From: Bryobacterales bacterium
GTDB taxonomy: Bacteria > Acidobacteriota > Terriglobia > Bryobacterales > Bryobacteraceae
DNA: 6,233 bases
Direction: 5' to 3'
Assembly (NCBI GenBank): GCA_003139735.1
Contig: PLGA01000317.1
Coordinates: 4,553-10,785, forward strand
Part shown: in pieces, positions 1 through 5,748 of the stretch
Layout: each line of letters starts with the position of its first letter
How positions within the stretch are numbered: the first letter of the stretch is position 1
Program-made: the position numbers and the translations under genes
The notes under the pieces: model-generated
Told to the model about the DNA's origin: nothing
What the model saw: the letters and a program-made list of their open reading frames with translations, nothing else
Database searches by the model: none

Positions 1-390
1 GCCATTGCGAAGGAGATGGTGCGCGCCGGCCGGCCCGTGAAGCCGCCTGCCTGCGTGATCACGGGCGGCGAAACCACCGTCACCATCCGCGGTGGCGGCT
101 TGGGGGGAAGGAACCAGGAATTCACGCTGGCCGCCGCTCTGGATATCGCCGGCCTTCCGGACGTTTTGATCTTCTCCGCCGGAACCGACGGCACGGATGG
201 CCCCACCGACGCGGCTGGCGCTTTCGCCGATGGCGACACGCTAAGCCGCAAACCCGATGCCCGCCGTTACCTGGACGAGAACGATTCCTACCATTACTTC
301 GAAGCGCTAGGAGACCTGGTGGTCACCGGACCCACTGGCGGCAATGTGATGGACGTACGGGTTATCCTGGCTGGCTTGCCGCATCCATAG
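1..390 (+). CDS. Glycerate 2-kinase (MOFRL family), C-terminal part; 5' end outside window
   Basis: Family enzymes phosphorylate D-glycerate with ATP to 2-phosphoglycerate in the cytoplasm, feeding glycerate from glyoxylate, serine or tartrate breakdown into glycolysis. Only the last 129 codons are present, open from base 1 in frame 1 and ending at TAG. Visible signatures of the C-terminal MOFRL domain are GGETTV (about residues 22-27 of the fragment), GGGLGGRNQEF (31-41), the acidic AGTDGTDGPTDAAGA stretch (60-74), and TGPTGGNVMD near the end, where the family more often has TGPTGTNVMD. The ATG at 16 is internal and not the true start, because the conserved domain is already under way and most of the protein lies upstream. 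The gene converges on the MFS gene and the two overlap by 29 bp. Family assignment is firm; the substrate is inferred from the family. Confidence 0.93.
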   Translation, partial: AIAKEMVRAGRPVKPPACVITGGETTVTIRGGGLGGRNQEFTLAAALDIAGLPDVLIFSAGTDGTDGPTDAAGAFADGDTLSRKPDARRYLDENDSYHYFEALGDLVVTGPTGGNVMDVRVILAGLPHP

Positions 391-1696
391 CGCGCGCGCC
401 GGCCCAAAGCACGGCCGCCAGGGCAAGCGAGAACGCCGGAATCAGGTACATCGCCTGGCGCAGGCCCAGGGCTCGCGCAGTTTCCGTAATTGCGCCCGAA
501 CCGGCCGCGGCGCGCGCAAAATGGTCGCTCAACCGCCCCGTCGCGAGCGGCCCGAACGAGGCGCCGCAGAGGTACATCGCCATGAAGTAGGTTCCCATGG
601 CCGCGCCGCGCAAACCCGGCGCCACGATGTCCTGCATGGCCGCATAGACCAGGCCGTAATAGCTCTGGAGTAGACCGTACGCGGCCATGATCAGCGGGAT
701 GGCGAGGGCGGCGCGGCCGGCCGGCAGCCGGATGGCGCAGAAAGCCAGCGGAGCCGCCATGAGCGCGGCGCCGGCCGCCAGCAACATTCTGCGGCGCCCG
801 CGATGGTCCGAAACCCGGTCGCCAAAGGCCCCCGCCGCCAACGCTCCCAGGATACCGGCCACGCCGGAGCCGATGCCCGTCCAGAACCCGGCCCGCGCCA
901 CCGAGAGCCCATGGAACCGCGTGAGAAATGCAGGGAGGAAGGTGGAGAAGCTGTAAAGCACGAAGTTCACCACCGCGCCCGACGCCACAATCCACCAGAA
1001 GGCGGGGCGTCTAAGCAGGGGCCATGCATTGGCAGGCGAAAGCGCCTGCCCCACCTTGCTCGCAAGATGTTGATCCTGCGAGGTGGGGCAGGCGCTTTCG
1101 CCTGCCAATGGACCGCCTGGATTCCGTGGCGCTTCGCGCAGGCACAACACCGCGGGGATGAGCAGTGTGGCCGGCAGAGCCGCCAGCGCCAGCGCCACCC
1201 TCCAGCCGTGGGCCTGCGCCACCGGTCCGGTCACCGCGAAGCTGAGCATTCCGCCCACCGGCACGGCCATCATGAACCATGCCATGGCGCGCGCGCGCCG
1301 CTCGGGGGGAACCACATCGCCAATCCAACTGGTCGCCGCCGGGGCGCATACCGCCTCGCCGATCCCCACGCCCAGGCGGGTCGCCAATAGCATGCCGAAG
1401 CTCACCGCCAGCCCGCCGAGGCCCGTCAGCCCGGCCCACACGGCCGTCCCTATGGCCAGCAGACGCTTGCGGCTCCACGTGTCGGCCAATCGCCCCAAGG
1501 GGACTCCCGCCACGGCGTACAGCACCGTGAAGACGGTAGTGAGCGCCCCCAGTTGCGTGTCGGAGAGGTGGAATTCGCGCCGCAGCGGCTCCGTGACCGC
1601 GCCCAAAGCCTGGCGGTCGTAGAAGTTCAGGACGTTGACCAGAAACAGAACGACGAGCGGGGGCCAGCGTATTCCAACCCCCGCTTCGTCTTCCAC
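362..1696 (-). CDS. MFS transporter (spinster-like), with an in-frame palindromic repeat insertion
   Basis: A 444-residue inner-membrane secondary transporter with about twelve hydrophobic segments (roughly residues 11-27, 48-68, 78-98, 102-124, 136-156, 165-186, 231-256, 270-291, 303-322, 329-354, 363-385, 412-435). The start NFYDRQALGAV and the motif-A loop GRLADTWSRKRL (68-79) between helices 2 and 3 are typical of the spinster-like/organic-anion branch of the major facilitator superfamily. The substrate cannot be told from the sequence. The start is GTG, directly after the TAA of the upstream gene, with a purine-rich AAGGGGA about 12 bases before it, so translational coupling is likely. 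Residues 196-223 in the loop between helices 6 and 7 are encoded by an 84-bp inverted repeat and look foreign to the family; they are polar and low in conservation features. The neighbouring glycerate kinase could hint at an organic-acid substrate, but it is on the other strand, so this is weak. Confidence 0.9.
   Translation of the reverse strand: MEDEAGVGIRWPPLVVLFLVNVLNFYDRQALGAVTEPLRREFHLSDTQLGALTTVFTVLYAVAGVPLGRLADTWSRKRLLAIGTAVWAGLTGLGGLAVSFGMLLATRLGVGIGEAVCAPAATSWIGDVVPPERRARAMAWFMMAVPVGGMLSFAVTGPVAQAHGWRVALALAALPATLLIPAVLCLREAPRNPGGPLAGESACPTSQDQHLASKVGQALSPANAWPLLRRPAFWWIVASGAVVNFVLYSFSTFLPAFLTRFHGLSVARAGFWTGIGSGVAGILGALAAGAFGDRVSDHRGRRRMLLAAGAALMAAPLAFCAIRLPAGRAALAIPLIMAAYGLLQSYYGLVYAAMQDIVAPGLRGAAMGTYFMAMYLCGASFGPLATGRLSDHFARAAAGSGAITETARALGLRQAMYLIPAFSLALAAVLWAGARAMDAASQPG
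1027..1110. repeat. REPIN-like nested palindrome inserted in the MFS gene
   Basis: Bases 1027-1056 and 1081-1110 are perfect 30-bp inverted repeats separated by a 24-base spacer. Each arm is itself a hairpin: GGCAGGCG, a 4-base loop (AAAG or CTTT), then CGCCTGCC. Two REP-like hairpins in opposite orientation around a spacer is the architecture of REPINs, non-autonomous elements moved by RAYT transposases. The total is 84 bp, exactly 28 codons, with no stop in the transporter frame, where the distal arm reads KVGQALSPAN. No target-site duplication is obvious. No transposase gene is in the window. That it is a dispersed genomic repeat is inferred from its structure and from recall of similar translated strings in Solibacter-type proteins. 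Confidence 0.82.
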
Positions 1697-3130
1697 TTAC
1701 AGCTCAGTCCCCTTAGGCGGCGCGGGCCTCTCGGGCTTTTCGGGCCTCTCGGGCTTTTCCGGCCGCTCGGGCCGCTCCGCGTCGGGCAGACTCGAAACGC
1801 TGCCTTCCTTGCGCACGGAGATCCAGCCCCGCTCGGTGCTCAGGCGAATCGTGGGCCCGTCGCCCACCTTCCCGGTGAGAATCGCGGTACGGCCGTTGAC
1901 CTCCTTCTGAATCGGCGGACCGAAATCGTTGATCGCATCGCCGGTCTCGGCCGTCGCCTGCAGATTGAAGGCTGCTTTCTGCGGCAGCACTAAATCGATC
2001 TTGCCGTTCGCGGAACGCGCGTCGATGGAAGGCATCGGCGTGCGGCCGGGCGTCAACTCGATGTCGCCGCGCTCCGTCTGCAGGTCCATCGACACCGTGA
2101 ATTGCTCAACCTTGACGTCGCGCGAGCCGGTCACCAGCCGAACCGGTCCCACGATGTCCTTGGCGGAGAACTGGCTCCGATCCATGCTGATCCGGCCCGG
2201 CGCCGCCTGCAAATGGACTTCGGTATTCCGCGTCCCTTCGTATTGCAGGGGCTTGGCCAGGTTCTTGAAGTCCAGCGTGCCGTCGAAATCGCCGGTAACC
2301 GTCACTTGTCCGGAGACGTTCTCGAGATCGATATCCGAGCCATTGCCCTGTAATTCGATGCTGCCCTGGACCCCGGAAGCGCGGATCAGGGCGCTGTGGC
2401 CGATTTCCAGGCGCGCGTTGCCTCCCACGCCCGACAGGCGTACGTCGCCCCGGTCCGAGGTGAGATCCACATCTCCCGCCACGTCGGAGATTTCGAAATC
2501 GCCCGCGCCGGCGCGCGCTTCCACCGACATTCCGCGCGGGACCGCCACCTCCAGGTCGTCGGAGGCGCGCTGGTTGGAGGGCGCTCGCTCCTGGTTCGTG
2601 CGCACCAGCAAGTGATCGCCCTCCGGCACGATTTCCACCGGCGTGACATCGTGAGTGCGATCCGCTTCCTGGCGGGCGTAGGACCGTATGGTCTCCTGCC
2701 CGGTGACTTGCACGGTTTGGGTATCGCTGCCCGTCACTTTGATGTTGCCGCGGGGGTTCTCGAAAACGATCCGCTTCAGGCCCGCGGCCGGAGCGCTGGC
2801 CGAAATCGGATAGTCGAATTGCTGACCCCAGATTTCCACTCCGTTGGCGATGAAATTCAGTCCGCTCCGATGCGCTTGCCATACTCCGGAGCCCACCAGG
2901 CAGAGGAAAACGATCAGCACCACTTCGCCGCCGCTCAGACCGGAGCGGTACCCCTGGCGGCTCCAAACCAGCACCTCCACCAGCCGCAACAGGCCCCAGG
3001 CAATCAGAATGAACGGCCAATACAGCGACACCAGATCCCATACCTGCGTATCCGGGTGCAGGTTCCTCCACAGGAAGAAGCCTCCGATGATCAGCAGCAG
3101 CAGCGGTCCGGTCAAGGAACGGCGTCTCAT
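1697..3130 (-). CDS. LiaI/LiaF-like membrane protein with DUF4097-type beta-repeat domain
   Basis: A 477-residue protein. Residues 8-21 and 38-54 form a two-helix LiaI/LiaF-like module (GPLLLLIIGGFFLW and YWPFILIAWGLLRL), and 68-83 is a third membrane segment. Residues from about 115 to 440 are a long run of short beta-strand repeats with GD/GN turns (for example ENPRGNI, GAGDFEISDVAGDVDLTSDRG, TERGDIELTPG), as in the DUF4097 putative adhesin/LiaF C-terminal family, probably a beta-helix-like domain outside the membrane. The tail 452-469 is six ERP/EKP triplets followed by a proline-rich end. The ATG overlaps the previous stop as ATGA, and GGGAGGG at 3136-3142 gives a good ribosome site. Its role is likely envelope stress sensing or modulation together with the sigma/anti-sigma pair; this is inference from family and operon. 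Confidence 0.85.
   Translation of the reverse strand: MRRRSLTGPLLLLIIGGFFLWRNLHPDTQVWDLVSLYWPFILIAWGLLRLVEVLVWSRQGYRSGLSGGEVVLIVFLCLVGSGVWQAHRSGLNFIANGVEIWGQQFDYPISASAPAAGLKRIVFENPRGNIKVTGSDTQTVQVTGQETIRSYARQEADRTHDVTPVEIVPEGDHLLVRTNQERAPSNQRASDDLEVAVPRGMSVEARAGAGDFEISDVAGDVDLTSDRGDVRLSGVGGNARLEIGHSALIRASGVQGSIELQGNGSDIDLENVSGQVTVTGDFDGTLDFKNLAKPLQYEGTRNTEVHLQAAPGRISMDRSQFSAKDIVGPVRLVTGSRDVKVEQFTVSMDLQTERGDIELTPGRTPMPSIDARSANGKIDLVLPQKAAFNLQATAETGDAINDFGPPIQKEVNGRTAILTGKVGDGPTIRLSTERGWISVRKEGSVSSLPDAERPERPEKPERPEKPERPAPPKGTEL
1723..1776. repeat. 18-bp tandem repeat, three copies, encoding the ERP/EKP tail
   Basis: CGGGCCTCTCGGGCTTTT occurs twice without a mismatch (1723-1740 and 1741-1758), followed by a diverged third copy at 1759-1776 (CCGGCCGCTCGGGCCGCT). 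Each copy codes on the minus strand for two triplets of the ERP/EKP type at the C-terminus of the beta-repeat protein. Copy-number change here would keep the frame. Confidence 0.85.
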
Positions 3131-3639
3131 TGCGGCCCTCCCAGGTCGGGCGGGCCGGGGTACCCAGTGCTTTCCTGGGTCCGCCTGCCTTCTTGTTCGC
3201 CCTGCTGCGCCGGCGCACTCGTTCCGAAGCCGCCCTTGGCGGTCGCCGGCGGCGCCGCATCACCAGGGGCGCTTCCAGCCGGCGCCTCGGTGTACGGGCT
3301 TTGGCGGTAGCTGCCCGGCGGCTGCGTAAAGCTGGAAGGCGGGGGCGGCGCGGCCGGAGCTTCCGGCGCCTGCGGCGGGATGGGCGAAGCCGTACCGCGT
3401 CCTACCAGCGTCAACAGCCCGAACACAATCAGAATTACGGGCCACGTCTTATCGAACCCGTAGGGCGTGAAATTATTAATGGCAAACAGCACGCCCACCG
3501 TGATGAGCGTGAGAGGACCGCGGACGGCGTGAGCCAGCGAATCGCACTGTCCCCGCATGGCGTGTCTCCTGTCGCGAGCCTCGCGCCGCAATCGGCGGCG
3601 TTCGTCGCGATCGCCGTAGATATCGCTATTGTCGTTCAT
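3127..3639 (-). CDS. Small LiaI/LiaF-like two-helix membrane protein with proline-rich tail
   Basis: A 170-residue protein of unknown exact function. A very basic/acidic N-terminus (1-40, rich in R, D and E) is followed by a hydrophobic pair at about 41-57 (GPLTLITVGVLFAINNF) and 66-80 (WPVILIVFGLLTLVG), matching the LiaI/LiaF-like transmembrane module (DUF5668 type). The remainder, 85-170, is a low-complexity tail rich in P, A, G and S, probably disordered. The positive N-terminus suggests it faces the cytoplasm, with both ends inside. The start is backed by a perfect Shine-Dalgarno site. It overlaps the upstream gene by 14 bp and the downstream gene by 4 bp, so the three membrane proteins are probably made together. 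It is probably an accessory subunit of an envelope-stress system (inference). Confidence 0.8.
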   Translation of the reverse strand: MNDNSDIYGDRDERRRLRREARDRRHAMRGQCDSLAHAVRGPLTLITVGVLFAINNFTPYGFDKTWPVILIVFGLLTLVGRGTASPIPPQAPEAPAAPPPPSSFTQPPGSYRQSPYTEAPAGSAPGDAAPPATAKGGFGTSAPAQQGEQEGRRTQESTGYPGPPDLGGPQ

Positions 3640-4303
3640 GGCCCACCTCCTTCGGCGCGGGGTCCACGCCGGTGAAGCGGTTGTAAAGCAGCCAGGCCCC
3701 GGCCAAGATCAGCAGCACCGGCCAGTAGCGGGCGACATAGTAAAAATCCAGAATGCCCATGGTGTGCAGCAAGAGCACGATTCCCAGCAGGATGAGCGCC
3801 ACTCCCGCCACCGGGAACCGCCCCCGCGCGCGAAAATCGATCAGGCTTGAGTACTCGTCCACGTACTCGCCCGCGCGGCGCTTGACCGCCGTGTGATAGG
3901 CTTCGAACGCCATGTAGAAGATCCAGGCGGTCAGCATCATGGCGAATATCACGTCCAAACCGTGGAGGTTGGAATCGAGGATGCTGCACAGGATTCCAAA
4001 AACCACCGCATGAACGATTCCCTTGGCGTACTGGCCGTTGTAAATGGCGCCCACTCCCGGAATCCAGCCAAGGGCAAACGCCAGCCCGGGTGAAACGTCG
4101 GCGACGAACGGCGCGGGCCGCGCGGCGGCCTGGGCGCGTGGGCCCGCCGGCGGGGGAGGCGCCGATGCCGTTGCGGGAGCAGGAGCGTGCTCCGCGCAGA
4201 ATACCGTCCCGTAAGCGTCGCGGCGGCATTCATCGCAAATTGGCTTGCCGCAGGTGCGGCAGTAAGCCGTTGCCGGTACTTCTGGATGGTTCTGGCAGTT
4301 CAT
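3626..4303 (-). CDS. B-box zinc-finger membrane protein with LiaI/LiaF-like helices
   Basis: A 225-residue protein. Residues 3-39 hold a complete eight-ligand B-box-type zinc finger: C3, H6, C15, C18, C23, C26, C36 and H39. A proline/alanine linker (40-67) leads to a membrane part: about 71-90 with the motif IPGVGAIYNGQYAKG, recalling TM2-domain proteins, then helices near 96-110, 115-133, 164-182 and 193-208. The last pair, with YWPVLLILAGAWLL, is again the LiaI/LiaF-like module. The finger would lie in the cytoplasm and could bind a protein partner; in bacteria such B-box heads on membrane proteins are known as a domain architecture but are poorly characterised. It starts 12 bp after the anti-sigma gene, with AAAGGGGG just before the ATG. 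Function is not established. Confidence 0.82.
   Translation of the reverse strand: MNCQNHPEVPATAYCRTCGKPICDECRRDAYGTVFCAEHAPAPATASAPPPPAGPRAQAAARPAPFVADVSPGLAFALGWIPGVGAIYNGQYAKGIVHAVVFGILCSILDSNLHGLDVIFAMMLTAWIFYMAFEAYHTAVKRRAGEYVDEYSSLIDFRARGRFPVAGVALILLGIVLLLHTMGILDFYYVARYWPVLLILAGAWLLYNRFTGVDPAPKEVGHERQ
3644..3652 (-). promoter_or_regulatory. Perfect Shine-Dalgarno site for the 170-residue protein
   Basis: The minus strand reads AAGGAGGTG, with GGAGG 6 bases from the ATG at 3639. It lies inside the last codons (K-E-V) of the upstream B-box gene. It fixes the start of the small membrane protein and suggests independent, strong initiation despite the 14-bp overlap. Confidence 0.85.
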
Positions 4304-4315
4304 ACGTTCCCCCTT

Positions 4316-4969
4316 TTATCGGGTTTCCCCCGGTGATCTCGAAGGCGCGGGTCCATCGGGCGCGGGATTCGAGCCCGAAGGAGACGTTACCGGCAGCTTC
4401 CGCCCGTCCGTGTTCGCGCCAGGGTTATCCTGGCCGGCGGCGGGCCGCTGCTCCTCTTCCTGTTGCCGTTGCCACTGGTGCAGCGTGGATTGAATCTCGT
4501 ACACGAACTTCAAATTCTCGTAAAACTTCACCGTGCGTCCCCAGGCGTAGACGCCGCGGTCTTCAACCGTCGCCCAGATTCTGGAAGGCCTCAGGTCCCG
4601 CGCCCTCAACGGCGCCGGTCCGACCGACCGCCACAACATGGCCAGCGACAAGATAGTCAGTGCCATACTCATGGCGAACCTGGGTTGCAAGATGGGACTC
4701 AGCGCGCCGGCCATCCACTTGCGCCAAACCGCCGGCTTCGCCTTGCCCGCATTCCACGGACCTTCGAACAGAATGCGGGTGATCAGTTCCGGAGGCGGCT
4801 CCACGGCCTCCGCGCGACCCATGAAGGCCACCGCCGCGGCGGAATCGCGCGCCACCCCGGCGCATGCAGGACATTCCGCCAGGTGACGCTCCAACTCGGC
4901 CTTTTGCGCCGGCGCGAGGGTTCCGTCCACGTAGCCGCAGATCGCGATTTCGGATTCCGCGCAGTTCAT
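4316..4969 (-). CDS. Membrane anti-sigma factor with zinc-binding (zf-HC2/ZAS) motif
   Basis: A 217-residue protein that probably holds the sigma factor encoded just upstream inactive at the membrane. The N-terminal 40 residues fit the anti-sigma zinc-finger family: MNCAESEIAICGYVDGTLAP, then the H29-x3-C33-x2-C36 motif in RHLAECPAC. A single hydrophobic segment at about 98-115 follows. The part beyond it (about 116-217) ends in a Q/E-rich stretch (165-176) and a P/S/G-rich tail, and resembles no sensor domain I recognise. Its ATG overlaps the sigma TGA (ATGA), with no strong ribosome site, so translation is probably coupled to sigma, as is usual for sigma/anti-sigma pairs. Release could be by redox loss of zinc or by proteolysis; the sequence does not decide. 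Confidence 0.87.
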   Translation of the reverse strand: MNCAESEIAICGYVDGTLAPAQKAELERHLAECPACAGVARDSAAAVAFMGRAEAVEPPPELITRILFEGPWNAGKAKPAVWRKWMAGALSPILQPRFAMSMALTILSLAMLWRSVGPAPLRARDLRPSRIWATVEDRGVYAWGRTVKFYENLKFVYEIQSTLHQWQRQQEEEQRPAAGQDNPGANTDGRKLPVTSPSGSNPAPDGPAPSRSPGETR

Positions 4970-5643
4970 ACAGCCAACTTCTGCTTGCGCAACAGCCGCG
5001 CCAATTCCACGCGGCCCCGGTTGATTCGAGACTTTACCGTTCCCTCGGGGATCTCAAGCGCTTGAGCAATCTCCCGGTACTCCATTTCCTGCAAGTCGCG
5101 CAGGATCACCGCTTCGCGCAGGTCCGGCGAGAGCTTCTGAAGAGTAGCCTGCAGAATCTCGCTGGCCTCCCTGCCCGCCACCATGCGATCCGGACGCACC
5201 GAGGCTGCCGGGCCGGTGTCCGCCATCATGGGGAGCTGCTCCTCGATTGAATCGGTAACCCGTTCCTGACGAGTGCGGCGATAGTGATCGATCAAAAGGT
5301 TACGCGTCACCCTGGTCAGCCAGGTGGCAAAGGAGCCTTCCGCCGCGCGGAACGTGCGCAGGGTTCGGAATACGCGCAAGTACACTTCCTGGGTCAGGTC
5401 CTGAGCTTCCGGCCCGCTTCCGGTAAAGCGGAAGCACAACCCGTAAACCTGACGGCTATGGAGCCGCACCAGATCTTCCCAGGCGGCTTCATCGCCGGCC
5501 AGGCACCTGGCGATCAGACTGTGATCGGAGTCCAAGATACTTTCTACCAGATTGCGCGGCCCTGGAACACCCGCCATGGGAAATTCCGGCGCTCTGCCAA
5601 CCGCCGATTGCAGGATGTCGAAAGCTAATATCGCGGTGGCCAT
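4966..5643 (-). CDS. ECF-type RNA polymerase sigma factor
   Basis: A 225-residue sigma-70 family protein with only regions 2 and 4, as in ECF (group 4) factors. Region 2 spans about 55-122, with GPEAQDLTQEVYLRVFRTL for core binding and -10 recognition helices ending at WLTRVTRNLLIDHYRR. Region 4 spans about 167-217, with LSPDLREAVILRDLQEMEYR and the helix-turn-helix EIAQALEIPEGTVKSRINRG that reads the -35 element. The chosen ATG (5643) gives a protein longer than the usual 180-200 residues. An ATG at codon 23 (5575-5577) would give 203 residues but has no ribosome site, whereas the chosen one has GAGG and GAGGG before it; the first 30 residues are not conserved-looking, so the start is not certain. 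It heads the operon and is followed directly by its anti-sigma factor. Confidence 0.93.
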   Translation of the reverse strand: MATAILAFDILQSAVGRAPEFPMAGVPGPRNLVESILDSDHSLIARCLAGDEAAWEDLVRLHSRQVYGLCFRFTGSGPEAQDLTQEVYLRVFRTLRTFRAAEGSFATWLTRVTRNLLIDHYRRTRQERVTDSIEEQLPMMADTGPAASVRPDRMVAGREASEILQATLQKLSPDLREAVILRDLQEMEYREIAQALEIPEGTVKSRINRGRVELARLLRKQKLAV

Positions 5644-5748
5644 CTCGCCTCGTCCCTCAAACTGGAAAAACGAGGCTTTATCATGATAGGTTCAATCTTT
5701 CGGTTATGCCAGTATTTCTGAGGCATTTCCGGCGGAGGCGCCCTCAAG
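5644..5748. promoter_or_regulatory. Divergent intergenic region between sigma operon and nrdR, candidate promoter
   Basis: This 105-bp gap must hold the start sites of both directions. On the minus strand CTGGCA (5707-5712) and TATCAT (5683-5688) are spaced by 18 bp and fit a housekeeping sigma-70 promoter at 4/6 and 5/6 matches, leaving a leader of about 30 bases for the sigma gene. The -10 element lies in a perfect 10-bp palindrome TATCATGATA (5679-5688), which could be an operator or chance. No NrdR-box-like sequence and no convincing nrdR promoter were seen by eye. In high-GC DNA such matches are only suggestive. Confidence 0.35.
5734..5738 (+). promoter_or_regulatory. Ribosome binding site of nrdR
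   Basis: GGAGG lies 10 bases before the ATG at 5749. It supports that start, which also begins the protein directly at the zinc ribbon (MKCPFC), as in other NrdR proteins. Confidence 0.75.

Noticed and set aside
294..995. Minus-strand 233-codon open frame reading across the MFS 3' half and the glycerate kinase end
   Set aside because: Shadow frame: it lacks membrane segments or motifs and overlaps two well-supported genes.
1285..1296. GCGCGCGCGC run, with a similar run near 390-400
   Set aside because: Explained by alanine/arginine codons in the transporter; no repeat structure beyond the dinucleotide.
803..1622. Plus-strand open frames of 195 and 179 codons opposite the MFS gene
   Set aside because: Low-complexity R/P/A/G-rich translations with no recognisable motif; they are the antisense of a convincing transporter.
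3162..3180. Small hairpin ACCCAG-N7-CTGGGT near the end of the small membrane protein gene
   Set aside because: Only a 6-bp stem, no following T-run on either strand, and it lies inside coding sequence of a coupled operon, so it is not supported as a terminator.
2106..3263. Long open frame (385 codons) on the minus strand, and another of 304 codons on the plus strand at 2396-3310
   Set aside because: Both lie over the DUF4097 and small membrane protein genes. Their translations are arginine/proline/glycine-rich with no domain, as expected for shadow frames in GC-rich DNA, while the accepted frames show clear families and well-placed starts.
4182..4199. Hairpin GGAGCA-N6-TGCTCC in the B-box gene
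   Set aside because: Short stem in the coding region for the alanine/proline linker; expected by chance in GC-rich DNA.
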